Source of the DNA: Novosphingobium marinum
GTDB taxonomy: Bacteria > Pseudomonadota > Alphaproteobacteria > Sphingomonadales > Sphingomonadaceae
Direction: 5' to 3'
Assembly: GCF_013408095.1 (NCBI RefSeq)
Contig: NZ_JACBZF010000001.1
Coordinates: 186,001 to 250,000 of the forward strand
DNA length: 64,000 nt
Shown: piece by piece, positions 47,559 to 56,174 of the stretch
Numbering within the stretch: position 1 is the first letter of the stretch
How the letters are laid out: every line of letters begins with the position of its first letter
Notes under the pieces: generated by a model
Databases searched by the model: none
Seen by the model: only the letters and a program-made list of their open reading frames with translations
Told to the model about the DNA's origin: nothing
Position numbers and translations under genes: made by a program

Positions 47559-49520
47559 ATGGCGACGATTTCAGCCGAAAAGAGACCAGCGAGCATCTCC
47601 GGTCAAAGCCCATCCCCCGAAGCGGTCGTGGTCCGTTTCGCGGGCGACTCGGGTGATGGCATGCAGCTTACCGGCGGGCAGTTCACGCTCTCCACGGCGC
47701 TCGCGGGCAACGACCTTGCGACTTTCCCCGACTTTCCTGCCGAGATCCGCGCGCCCCAGGGCACGCTGTTCGGCGTGTCGGCGTTCCAGATCAATTTCGG
47801 GTCGAGCGAGGTCACGACCGCGGGCGACGCGCCCGACGTGCTCGTCGCGATGAACCCGGCGGCGCTCAAGGTGAACGTCCAGTCGCTCAAGCCCGGCGGC
47901 CTGATCATCGCCGACACTGGCGAGTTCACGAAGCGCAACCTCGACAAGGCGAAGTACGACACCAACCCGCTCGAGGACGACAGCCTCGCCAAGTGGGATG
48001 TCCTCGCCTTCGACATCAGCGCGATGACGCTCGAATCGGTCAAGGAATTCGGCCTTGGCAACAAGGAGGCCCTGCGCTGCAAGAACATGTGGACGCTGGG
48101 GCTGGCGCTGTGGATGTTCGACCGCAGGCGCGCGCCCATCCATGAATGGCTGAAGGCCAAGTTCGCCAAGAAGAACCCGGTTCTCGCCGATGCCAACATC
48201 GCAGCGCTCGACGCGGGCCACGCTTATGGCGAAACGGCTGAGCTTTCGGGTCCGCTGCGCAAGCTCCATGTCGAAAGCTTCGTGCAGGAACCGGGCGTCT
48301 ACCGGACCGTGACGGGTGCCGAGGCAGTGAGCCTTGGCCTGGTCGCCGGCGCGAAGCTGGCGGGCGTCGACATGTTCTTCGGCGGTTATCCGATCACCCC
48401 GGCCTCGGCGATCCTTCACAACCTCGTGAAGATGAAGGAATTCGGGGTCACCACCTTCCAGGCAGAGGACGAGATCGCCGCCATCTGTGCCGCGATCGGT
48501 GCATCCTACGCCGGCAAGCTGGGCGTGACGTCGTCGTCCGGCCCCGGCATCGCGCTCAAGGGCGAGGCGATGGGGCTGGCGGTCATGACCGAGCTGCCGC
48601 TCGTCATCGTCAACTCGCAGCGCGGCGGCCCGTCCACCGGCCTGCCGACGAAGACCGAGCAGTCCGACCTCTACCAGGCGATCTACGGTCGAAACGGCGA
48701 TGCGCCGCTGCCGGTCATCGCCGCGCGGTCTCCGTCCGACGCCTTCGAATGCGCGATCGAGGCATGCCGCATCGCGACGCAGTTCATGACCCCGGTCATG
48801 CTGCTGACCGATGGCTACATCGGCAATGCCGCCGAACCGTGGAAGGTGCCCGATCCCGAGGCTTTCGAGCCGTTCCCGGTCAAGCACCTCGATGCGCCCA
48901 ACGGGGCCGACGGCAAGGTCGAGCCGTTCAGGCGCGACGAGCGCGGCGTGCGTCCCTGGATCAAGCCCGGAACGCCCGGCCTGATGCACCGTATCGGCGG
49001 GATCGAGAAGGCGATCGACACCGGAAACATCGATTACTCGCCGGCGGTGCACCAGTCCCAGACCGATGCCCGGCGCGAGAAGGTGGAGAATGTCGCGAAC
49101 GCCATTCCCGACCAGGACGTCAGCCTCGGCGACAAGAGCGGCGGACTCGTGGTTGTCGGCTGGGGTTCGACTTACGGCCCGATCCACCAGGCGGTGCGGC
49201 GCGCACGGCGCAAGGGGCTGGCGGTCAGCCACGTTCACGTTCGCCACGTCTGGCCGCTGCCGAAGAACCTCGGCGAGCTGCTGCGCGGTTACGATTGCGT
49301 GCTGGTGCCGGAGATGAACTCGGGCCAGTTCAAGACGGTGCTGCGCGACCAGTATCTCGTCGATGCACGGCCGCTCAACAAGGTGTCGGGCCAGCCCTTC
49401 GCCATCGCCGAGATCGAGCGCGCCATCGAAGCCTTCTTCGACGACGTTCCCGGCAACGAGGGCGGCGACGTCGATCCGAACAAGAAGCAGCTTCCCAGCG
49501 TCAAAGCGGTGAACCCGTAA
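47559..49520 (+). CDS. korA: 2-oxoacid:ferredoxin oxidoreductase, fused gamma-alpha subunit
   Basis: 653 residues starting MATISAEKRPASISG, with AGAGGATC before the ATG. An N-terminal gamma domain (VVVRFAGDSGDGMQLTGGQF, about 25-45, to about 200) is fused to the alpha or pyrimidine-binding domain: DMFFGGYPITPASAILHNLV, TFQAEDEIAAICAAIGASYA, SSSGPGIALKGEAMGLAVM and NSQRGGPSTGLPTKTEQSDL. This is the KorA/VorB fused form that works with a separate beta subunit, encoded next. It decarboxylates a 2-oxoacid, probably 2-oxoglutarate, to acyl-CoA with reduction of ferredoxin. Upstream TTGACT and A/T-rich bases suggest a promoter in the 228-base divergent gap. Confidence 0.92.
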   Translation: MATISAEKRPASISGQSPSPEAVVVRFAGDSGDGMQLTGGQFTLSTALAGNDLATFPDFPAEIRAPQGTLFGVSAFQINFGSSEVTTAGDAPDVLVAMNPAALKVNVQSLKPGGLIIADTGEFTKRNLDKAKYDTNPLEDDSLAKWDVLAFDISAMTLESVKEFGLGNKEALRCKNMWTLGLALWMFDRRRAPIHEWLKAKFAKKNPVLADANIAALDAGHAYGETAELSGPLRKLHVESFVQEPGVYRTVTGAEAVSLGLVAGAKLAGVDMFFGGYPITPASAILHNLVKMKEFGVTTFQAEDEIAAICAAIGASYAGKLGVTSSSGPGIALKGEAMGLAVMTELPLVIVNSQRGGPSTGLPTKTEQSDLYQAIYGRNGDAPLPVIAARSPSDAFECAIEACRIATQFMTPVMLLTDGYIGNAAEPWKVPDPEAFEPFPVKHLDAPNGADGKVEPFRRDERGVRPWIKPGTPGLMHRIGGIEKAIDTGNIDYSPAVHQSQTDARREKVENVANAIPDQDVSLGDKSGGLVVVGWGSTYGPIHQAVRRARRKGLAVSHVHVRHVWPLPKNLGELLRGYDCVLVPEMNSGQFKTVLRDQYLVDARPLNKVSGQPFAIAEIERAIEAFFDDVPGNEGGDVDPNKKQLPSVKAVNP

Positions 49521-49531
49521 GGGGAATTACG

Positions 49532-50566
49532 ATGAACGAGATGACCACCATCACCACCACGCTCAAGGACTGGGAAACCGACCAGGAAGTGCGCTGGTGC
49601 CCAGGTTGCGGCGACTACGCGATCCTGAAGGCGGTGCAGCGCACGCTGCCGCAGCTCGGCGCGGATCCGGCGAAGACCGTCTTCGTATCGGGCATCGGCT
49701 GTTCGAGCCGCTTCCCGTATTACGTAGAAAGCTACGGGTTCCACACGATCCACGGGCGCGCACCCGCTTTCGCGACCGGCATGAAGCTGGCCAACCCCGA
49801 ACTCGACATCTGGCTCGTCACCGGCGACGGGGACGGCCTGTCGATCGGCGGCAACCACCTCCTCCATGCCCTGCGCCGCAACGTGAACATGCAGATCATG
49901 CTGTTCAACAACGAGATCTACGGCCTGACCAAGGGGCAGTATTCGCCCACCAGCCGCCTCGGCACCAGCTCGCCCTCGACGCCGGGCGGATCGGTCGACC
50001 GGCCGGTGCAGCCCTGCGCCTTCGCGCTGGGCGTCGGCGCGCGGTTCGTGGCGCGCGGCTTCGACGTCTCGAAGAACCTTCCCGACGTGCTCAAGGCCGC
50101 GCATGCCCACAAGGGCGCAGCCTTCGTGGAAATCTTCCAGAACTGCATCGTCTACAACAAGGACGTCTTCCATGATTTCGCCGCGCCGAAGGGTGCCGAG
50201 GACCAGCAGCTCTGGCTCCAGCACGGCGAGCCGATGCTGTTCGCCAACGGCACCAAGGGCCTTGCCCGCGACGTCCAGAACATGACGCTCAAGGTCGTGG
50301 ACGTCGTGGACGGAGACTGGGAAGCGGCGGGCGTGAAGCGTCACGACGTGACGAACCGGGCGCTGGCGCACATGCTCGTCGAACTGCCGTTCGGGCCGTT
50401 CCCGATGGCGCTGGGCGTGATCTACGACGATCCGCGCCCGACCTACGAGGACGCGGTTCTCGATCAGGACGTGAAGTCGCGCGAGGGCAAGGTGGCCGAT
50501 CTCGGCAAGCTGCTTTCCAAGGGCCAGACCTGGACCGTAAGCGGGACCGCCGCCGACCCGGTCTGA
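49532..50566 (+). CDS. korB: 2-oxoacid:ferredoxin oxidoreductase, beta subunit
   Basis: 344 residues starting MNEMTTITTTLKDWETDQEV. It binds thiamine diphosphate and one 4Fe-4S cluster. VRWCPGCGDYAILKAV gives the first Cys pair, VSGIGCSSRFPYYV the third, and VEIFQNCIVYN probably the fourth. The ThDP motif is VTGDGDGLSIGGNHLL followed by NNEIYGLTKGQYSPTS. AAGGGGAAT lies upstream, eleven bases after the korA stop, so korA-korB form one operon. A 2-oxoglutarate substrate is more likely than pyruvate by family resemblance, but this is not proven. No ferredoxin gene is nearby. Confidence 0.93.
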   Translation: MNEMTTITTTLKDWETDQEVRWCPGCGDYAILKAVQRTLPQLGADPAKTVFVSGIGCSSRFPYYVESYGFHTIHGRAPAFATGMKLANPELDIWLVTGDGDGLSIGGNHLLHALRRNVNMQIMLFNNEIYGLTKGQYSPTSRLGTSSPSTPGGSVDRPVQPCAFALGVGARFVARGFDVSKNLPDVLKAAHAHKGAAFVEIFQNCIVYNKDVFHDFAAPKGAEDQQLWLQHGEPMLFANGTKGLARDVQNMTLKVVDVVDGDWEAAGVKRHDVTNRALAHMLVELPFGPFPMALGVIYDDPRPTYEDAVLDQDVKSREGKVADLGKLLSKGQTWTVSGTAADPV

Positions 50567-50590
50567 CGTTCGCTCCGGCGGGGGCGACCG

Positions 50591-51535
50591 ATGGACAACC
50601 TGACGCACAGCCTCGTCGGAGCGCTGATCGGGCAGGCCGGGCCAAAGCGCCTGACCGGGCTGTCGATGCCCGCGCTGGTGATCGGCGCGAACCTGCCCGA
50701 CATCGACGCGACCTGCACGATCTACGGCACGCAAAGCCTCGCCATGCGGCGCGGCCTGACGCACGGCCCGATCGCGCTCGTCCTGCTGCCTCTCGCGCTG
50801 GCGGCGATCCTCTACGGGTTCGACCGCTGGCAGGCACGGCGCGGCAAGCGGCCCGCGGCAAGGCCGCCGGTCCGCTTCGGATGGCTGTTCGTGCTGGCCT
50901 TCGTCGCGTGCCTGACGCACCCGACGCTCGACTGGATGAACAGCTACGGCATCCGCCTGCTCGAGCCGTTTTCGAGCCGCTTGTTCTATGGCGATACTCT
51001 GTTTATCATCGACGTCTGGCTCTGGGCGCTGCTCGGCCTGACGACGTGGTGGTCGCTGCGCAAGGAGAAGAAGACCGGCGGCGACTGGCGTGCGCCTGCG
51101 AAGATAACGCTGTGCATCGCGGTCGCCTACATGGGCGCGAACTGGCTGCTCAGCAGCGTTGCGCGCGACACGGCGATGATCAGCCCGCCTTACCCGGTGC
51201 GGGCCATCGTCAATCCCGTGCCACTGACTTCGTGGCAGCGCGACCTGCTCGTGCAGACGGCGGACGGCACATGGTACGGCAGCCGCTGGGGCCTTGGCAC
51301 TATACCCGGCGAATTCGCGCCGCTGGCTCCCGGGGGGCAGTGCCCGGCGCGCGGCTCCATTGCCGAAGCCGGAGGTCCGGACGCGGCGGCTTTCCTGTTC
51401 TGGGCGCGCGCGCCGTTCCTCGAACCGATGGCGGAGGGCAGGGGCGCGATGCTGCGCGATGCGCGCTTCGCAGGCTTCGGCGGCGATCGCTTCAGCGTCG
51501 CGTTGCCGGGTTATGCGTGCCCTGCGAGGCGATAG
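50591..51535 (+). CDS. DUF457 family membrane protein (YdjM-like)
   Basis: 314 residues. MDNLTHSLVGALIGQAG, IGANLPDIDATCTIYG, RRGLTHGPIALVLLPLALAA and CLTHPTLDWMNSYGIRLLEP are the conserved blocks of the PF04307 (DUF457/YdjM) family, described as membrane-bound metal-dependent hydrolases. The His and Asp residues in HGPIA, NLPDID and HPTLD are candidate metal ligands. Four to five hydrophobic segments lie in the first 190 residues and a soluble C-terminal domain follows. In bacteria these proteins have been linked to SOS or envelope functions, but the reaction is not known. It is 24 bases after korB and may be co-transcribed. Confidence 0.85.
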   Translation: MDNLTHSLVGALIGQAGPKRLTGLSMPALVIGANLPDIDATCTIYGTQSLAMRRGLTHGPIALVLLPLALAAILYGFDRWQARRGKRPAARPPVRFGWLFVLAFVACLTHPTLDWMNSYGIRLLEPFSSRLFYGDTLFIIDVWLWALLGLTTWWSLRKEKKTGGDWRAPAKITLCIAVAYMGANWLLSSVARDTAMISPPYPVRAIVNPVPLTSWQRDLLVQTADGTWYGSRWGLGTIPGEFAPLAPGGQCPARGSIAEAGGPDAAAFLFWARAPFLEPMAEGRGAMLRDARFAGFGGDRFSVALPGYACPARR

Positions 51536-51630
51536 TGCGTCGCCAGTTCGACAAAAAATCCTGAACCATTTCGGCCTTCATCCGTTGGACGAGGTGAGAC
51601 ATACCGAACCAGCGGACAGGATATAAACCT

Positions 51631-52296
51631 ATGTTAAACAAACGAATTCTCACTGCCTCCGCGACCGCGATGGCGCTTGCGCTTTCCGCCTGCGGGCAGG
51701 AAACCGCCGAGGCGCCCGTGCCCGAAGACGTGATGACCGTCGACGACCTGATGCTCTCGACCGAGCAGCAGGCGCGCTACGACGCGATGGACCGCGACGC
51801 GATGCAGCAGGAATACGGCGAGTATCGCGACAACATGGCGATCACCGCCGTCGCCACGCCCTCGCCGGGAATGACCGGCGCGGCGTCCGGCGATGCCGAC
51901 AGCATGGATGGGTCGGACATGGACGGAAGCGGAAGCGACGCGTCGGGCAGCGACATGGCCGGATCGCAAGACGCGGCGTCCGGCGGATCGTCCGGGGACG
52001 GCATGTCCGGTTCCGGCGGCGGGATGGCGACGGGCGCCAGCGGCATGATCCCGCGCGCGCAGATGGATTTCGCTTACCTCGATCGCAACGACGACAGCCA
52101 ACTTTCGGTCGCCGAATACGCGATCTGGGCAGTGCCGGTCGATCCGGACGAGCCCAAGCGAAACGATGCGCTGAAGCCCTACCTGAGCGACGACCAGATC
52201 AACAGCGCGGGCAAGTCGTTCTTCTATTACGACCAGGACGGCGACACGTACCTTTCGCAGAGTGAGTTCCAGACCGCGAAAAGCCAGCTCGGCTAG
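51631..52296 (+). CDS. EF-hand lipoprotein with Ser/Gly/Asp/Met-rich linker
   Basis: 221 residues. The signal ends in the lipobox LALSAC. After a helical part (LMLSTEQQARYDAMDRDAMQ) comes a low-complexity linker (about 85-137) rich in Ser, Gly, Asp and Met (SMDGSDMDGSGSDASGSDMA). Two EF-hand loops follow: DRNDDSQLSVAE and DQDGDTYLSQSE, both with the acidic positions 1, 3 and 5 and Glu12 needed for calcium. It is a predicted Ca2+-binding protein anchored in a membrane facing the periplasm. The role is unknown. Its stop overlaps by four bases with the convergent PAP2 gene. Confidence 0.82.
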   Translation: MLNKRILTASATAMALALSACGQETAEAPVPEDVMTVDDLMLSTEQQARYDAMDRDAMQQEYGEYRDNMAITAVATPSPGMTGAASGDADSMDGSDMDGSGSDASGSDMAGSQDAASGGSSGDGMSGSGGGMATGASGMIPRAQMDFAYLDRNDDSQLSVAEYAIWAVPVDPDEPKRNDALKPYLSDDQINSAGKSFFYYDQDGDTYLSQSEFQTAKSQLG

Positions 52297-53024
52297 TCGT
52301 CGCGCAGGCCGGCGGGCGTGTCCGCAGGGGCAAGGCCTGCCGCCTTTCGCGCGGGGCTGTGGAACAGAACCGCCGCGCTGAATGCCCAGGCCGCGCCGCC
52401 CAGCCAGCCGGCCAGCACATCGCTGGGAAAATGCACGCCCAGCCACACCCGGCTCCACGCAATCGCGAGGCTGGCGGCAAGCGCGACGCCGATGATCGTG
52501 GCGCGAACCGCCCTGCGGCCGCTCATCGCCGCGAAGGCGAGGGCCATCGCGATGTAGACGACAGCCGCGTTGAAGCTGTGCCCGCTCGGAAAACTTGCGC
52601 CGCCTGCGTGTGTCAGGTGCGGCACGATCTCGGGCCGTTCGCGCCCTACGAGCAGCTTGAGCCCGTAGCCCACAGCCCAGCCGCTCGCGACGGTGAGCGC
52701 GAACAGCATCGCTTCGCGCCGCAGCCGCAGGAACAGCAGCGCCGCCACCGCGCCCAGCGCGAAGAGGTTGCGCAGGAGCACGCCGCCCAGCGCTGTGATG
52801 TCGCGCACGGCTTCGAGCAGGTAGGCAGGGCCGGCGGGGCGAAGCTCCGGCCCGCGCCAGAACAGCAGTCCCGTCCTGTCGAGCGTCGAGGTATGACCCG
52901 TCTCCACCGCCCAGGCGACGGCAGCGAAAGCGAACCAGCATAGCACCGCAGCGAGTCCCGCATGGCGCGGATCAATGCGAAAGCCGCGCGCCGGCAGGGT
53001 GACTTGTTCCTCGGACAGGGGCAT
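52293..53024 (-). CDS. PAP2 family membrane phosphatase
   Basis: 243 residues with about six membrane helices. The three PAP2 phosphatase signature blocks are all present: KLLVGRERPEIVPH (KxxxxxxRP), SFPSGHSFNAAVVYIAM (PSGH) and SRVWLGVHFPSDVLAGWLGG (SRxxxxxHxxxD). The enzyme dephosphorylates a lipid phosphate or undecaprenyl pyrophosphate at the periplasmic side of the inner membrane. Recycling of the peptidoglycan carrier or outer-membrane lipid remodelling are both possible. It converges with the EF-hand lipoprotein gene and is divergent from phrB. Confidence 0.9.
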   Translation of the reverse strand: MPLSEEQVTLPARGFRIDPRHAGLAAVLCWFAFAAVAWAVETGHTSTLDRTGLLFWRGPELRPAGPAYLLEAVRDITALGGVLLRNLFALGAVAALLFLRLRREAMLFALTVASGWAVGYGLKLLVGRERPEIVPHLTHAGGASFPSGHSFNAAVVYIAMALAFAAMSGRRAVRATIIGVALAASLAIAWSRVWLGVHFPSDVLAGWLGGAAWAFSAAVLFHSPARKAAGLAPADTPAGLRDD

Positions 53025-53075
53025 GGGGAACCGCCTACCACGCGCCGCGTTGCGTGACGAATACCGGGAGCAAAC

Positions 53076-54455
53076 ATGTCCTCACCCCAGATCGTCTGGC
53101 TGCGCCGCGACTTGCGGCTAACCGACCAGCCTGCCTTCCATGCCGCCGCTGCGTGCGGACCCGTCGTTCCGGTCTACGTCCTCGACGACGAGCGGACGAA
53201 CGACCGCGCGCTGGGCGGCGCGTCGCGCTGGTGGTTGCACGGCAGCCTCGAATCACTCGACGCGAGCCTCGGTCGGCACCGGTCCAAGCTGATCCTTCGG
53301 CGCGGCGACGCAGTGAAGGAACTGTGCAGGCTGGCGGACGAGCTTGGTACCGATCAGGTTCATGCCATCCGGCACTACGAACCATGGTGGCGAAAAGCCG
53401 AGGAGGCGCTGGCCGACAAGCTCGACCTGCACCTGTACGACGGCAATTACCTGCTGCCGCCGGGGACGGTGAAAGCCGGATCGGGCGAGCCCTACAAGAT
53501 ATACACCCCGTTTGCGCGCGCGCTGGCCAGGGAATTGCCCGGCCGCGATCCGCTCGACGAGCCGAGCTTTTCGAATCCCGAAAGCTGGCCTGCCTCCGAC
53601 ACGCTTGCCGACTGGGAGCTCGAGCCGTCGAAGCCGGACTGGGCGGGCGGCATGCGCGATTTCTGGAAACGGGGGGAGAAGGCCGCGCACGAACGGCTCG
53701 ACGATTTCCTCGATCGCATCGCGGACTACGAAAAGGATCGCAACAATCCCTCGACAGACGGTTCCTCCCGCCTGTCCCCGCACCTCCACTGGGGCGAGAT
53801 TTCGCCGACGCAGGTGTGGAAGGCGGTCGGCAGCCGCAGGGGCAAGGGCGCCGAAAGCTTTCGCGGCGAAATCATCTGGCGAGATTACGCGCAGAACGTG
53901 ATCTACCAGTTCCCCGACTATCCCGAGAAGAACTACCGAGACCGGTTCGACGAGTTTTCATGGCGCAATCCGAACCGTGGCCACGTTATCGAAAGCGAGC
54001 TGGAAGCCTGGCAACGGGGCCGCACCGGCTACCCGATCGTCGATGCCGGGATGCGCCAGCTCTGGGCGATCGGCTGGATGCACAACCGCGTGCGAATGAT
54101 CGCGGCGAGCTTTCTCATCAAGCACCTGCTGATCGACTGGCGCCACGGCGAGCGGTGGTTCTGGGACACGCTGGTCGATGCCGACTACGCCAACAACGGC
54201 GTCAACTGGCAGTGGAATTCGGGGACCGGCGTCGATTCGAACATGTTCCCGCGGATCATGGCCCCGCTGACCCAGTCGCCCAAGTTCCATGCGGAGGACT
54301 ACATCCGCGAATGGGTGCCCGAACTTGCCGGTCTTTCGGACGAGGACATCCACGATCCTCCTGCGGAAAAGCGCGGCGACTACCCGGAAAAGATCATCGC
54401 CCACAAGGAAGCGCGCCAGCGCGCGCTGGCCGCCTATCGCGACATGAAGGACTGA
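53076..54455 (+). CDS. phrB: Deoxyribodipyrimidine photolyase
   Basis: 459 residues of the class I CPD photolyase/cryptochrome family. The start MSSPQIVWLRRDLRLTDQPA is the DNA-photolyase (antenna) domain. The FAD-binding domain contains SSRLSPHLHWGEISPTQVWK, TGYPIVDAGMRQLWAIGWMH, HNRVRMIAASFLIKHLLIDW and DADYANNGVNWQWNSGTGVD, all family-specific. It uses blue light to split cyclobutane pyrimidine dimers, useful for a sun-exposed aquatic bacterium. GGGAG precedes the ATG. A cfa gene follows after 37 bases on the same strand. Confidence 0.96.
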   Translation: MSSPQIVWLRRDLRLTDQPAFHAAAACGPVVPVYVLDDERTNDRALGGASRWWLHGSLESLDASLGRHRSKLILRRGDAVKELCRLADELGTDQVHAIRHYEPWWRKAEEALADKLDLHLYDGNYLLPPGTVKAGSGEPYKIYTPFARALARELPGRDPLDEPSFSNPESWPASDTLADWELEPSKPDWAGGMRDFWKRGEKAAHERLDDFLDRIADYEKDRNNPSTDGSSRLSPHLHWGEISPTQVWKAVGSRRGKGAESFRGEIIWRDYAQNVIYQFPDYPEKNYRDRFDEFSWRNPNRGHVIESELEAWQRGRTGYPIVDAGMRQLWAIGWMHNRVRMIAASFLIKHLLIDWRHGERWFWDTLVDADYANNGVNWQWNSGTGVDSNMFPRIMAPLTQSPKFHAEDYIREWVPELAGLSDEDIHDPPAEKRGDYPEKIIAHKEARQRALAAYRDMKD

Positions 54456-54492
54456 TTGCCCCGGCAGCGGTTTGAAGCCATAGGCTGCCCGC

Positions 54493-55740
54493 ATGGACGC
54501 GCGGGTGTCTCAGAGGGGAAGCAGGCTGGTGGCAGCCGGGCGCAGGCTCGGCATCGGGCCGCAATGGCTGGCGAGCGCATGGTCGGGCGGTGCGCGCAGG
54601 ATCCTCGACCGCGTCGACCGAGGCCTCGAAACCGGCTCGATCGAGGCGATCCTGCCGGACGGATCGCGGCGGCTCCTCGGCGGCAGGGCGCCCGGCTTCG
54701 ACTGCACCGTCAGGCTCAACAGCTACCGCGCCATGCTGCGGCTGGCGACGGGCGGATCAGTCGGCTGGTACCAGGCGTGGGAAGCGGGCGAGTGGGAAAG
54801 CCCCGATCCGGTGCCGCTGTTCGCGCTGTTCATGGCCAACGGAGTCTCGCTCGGCAACGCTGCGCGGGCGCGCGGTCCCTGGCGGATCGCGGCGCGGGCA
54901 CTGCACTGGCTGCGGCGCAACACGAAGTCGAATGCGCAGAGGAACATCCATGCGCACTACGATCTCGGCAACGATTTCTACGCTGCGTGGCTCGACCCGG
55001 CGATGGTCTATTCGAGCGCGCGTTTCGAAGGCGATGCCACGTCGCTCGAGGCGGCGCAGGCGCGCAAGCTCGAAACGATCCGCGAGCGGGTCGCCGGCGC
55101 GCCGACGCTTCTGGAGATCGGATGCGGTTGGGGTGCGCTTTCGGCGCATCTCGCGAAGGCCGGGTCAAAAGTCACCGCAATCAGCATCTCGGACGGCCAG
55201 CTCGACTGGGCGCGCGAGCGTCATTCCCGGCTCGCCATCGATTTCCGCAAGCAGGACTACCGCGACGTTCGCGACACCTTCGACGCGATCGCCAGCGTCG
55301 AGATGGTCGAGGCAGTGGGGCAGGAATACTGGCCGGACTTCATGGACTGCATCGCGTGCTGCCTGAAGCCGGGCGGCCGCGCGGCTATCCAGTACATCTC
55401 GATCCGCGACGAGCTTTTCGAGCGCTATGCGCGCAGCGCCGACTTCATCCAGACTTACATCTTCCCCGGCGGCATGCTGATCCGCGAGAGCGAATTGCGC
55501 CGCCTTGCCGAAGAGCGCGGGCTGGCATGGCGCGACCGGGAAAGCTTCGGGCAGGACTATGCGCGCACGCTGCGGCTATGGCGCGAGGCCTTCGATACCG
55601 CGGAGCGCGACGGCAGGCTGCCCGCCGGTTTCGACGCGCGGTTCTGCCGCCTGTGGCGCTATTACCTGATGTATTGCGAAGGCGGCTTCCTGGGCGGCGG
55701 GATCGACGTCGCGCAGGTCACGCTGGTCAGGGGAGCGTAA
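54493..55740 (+). CDS. cfa: Cyclopropane-fatty-acyl-phospholipid synthase family methyltransferase
   Basis: 415 residues. The N-terminal lipid-binding region (SVGWYQAWEAGEWESPDPVP) precedes the SAM-dependent core: NIHAHYDLGNDFYAAWLDPA, MVYSSARF, LLEIGCGWGALSAHLAK (SAM loop), ASVEMVEAVGQEYW with the conserved Glu, and YIFPGGML. These are CFA synthase signatures. It transfers a methylene group from SAM to unsaturated phospholipid acyl chains and thereby alters membrane properties under stress. It follows phrB and could be co-transcribed. Paralogues that do other alkyl-lipid chemistry exist, so the exact product is likely but not certain. Confidence 0.9.
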   Translation: MDARVSQRGSRLVAAGRRLGIGPQWLASAWSGGARRILDRVDRGLETGSIEAILPDGSRRLLGGRAPGFDCTVRLNSYRAMLRLATGGSVGWYQAWEAGEWESPDPVPLFALFMANGVSLGNAARARGPWRIAARALHWLRRNTKSNAQRNIHAHYDLGNDFYAAWLDPAMVYSSARFEGDATSLEAAQARKLETIRERVAGAPTLLEIGCGWGALSAHLAKAGSKVTAISISDGQLDWARERHSRLAIDFRKQDYRDVRDTFDAIASVEMVEAVGQEYWPDFMDCIACCLKPGGRAAIQYISIRDELFERYARSADFIQTYIFPGGMLIRESELRRLAEERGLAWRDRESFGQDYARTLRLWREAFDTAERDGRLPAGFDARFCRLWRYYLMYCEGGFLGGGIDVAQVTLVRGA

Positions 55741-55741
55741 C

Positions 55742-56095
55742 TCAGGCCCCCGGGTAGGTGCCGTCGCCGCGCCAGCGCGCAAGGACGTTGTCGTGGATGA
55801 TCGGCGAAAGCAGCTCGTTGAAGGCGCAGCCGACAAGGCCGTTTTCCCACCACACCACCTGCGCCTGCATCGATTGCAGGCCGGGCAGGGTCAGCCAGCA
55901 CAGCGTGCCGGGATGCAGGCGGTTGATCGCCATCGCCGAGAACCCCGACAGCGACAGGTCCTTGACCACGGTCTGGTAGCCCTTCGAACCCGAAGGACGA
56001 AGCTGCGCCGGGATCGTGATCTTTGTGCGCGGGGCACTGCGATCTTCCTGCGCCGCAATCGCGTAACGGTCTTGCGAACCCTGGGTGGTCATCAT
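55742..56095 (-). CDS. Single-domain PilZ protein
   Basis: 117 residues from the ATG beginning MMTTQGSQDRYAI; two starts further upstream (an ATG at 56128 and a TTG at 56146) are possible but have weaker leaders. It is a compact c-di-GMP receptor: RSAPR (RxxxR) and DLSLSG (DxSxxG) are both intact, and MQAQVVWWENGLVGCAF is the end of the beta-barrel. Effector proteins of this type adjust motility, polysaccharide production or cell-cycle steps by binding partner proteins. No partner is adjacent; it converges with cfa. Confidence 0.85.
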   Translation of the reverse strand: MMTTQGSQDRYAIAAQEDRSAPRTKITIPAQLRPSGSKGYQTVVKDLSLSGFSAMAINRLHPGTLCWLTLPGLQSMQAQVVWWENGLVGCAFNELLSPIIHDNVLARWRGDGTYPGA

Positions 56096-56174
56096 GGCCG
56101 TGCCTCGGAAAAGCTTTGCCGACTCCATCGCGAGTCTGCTTGGCAAAGAATCGCCAATCCGGGTTTATCGGTCC

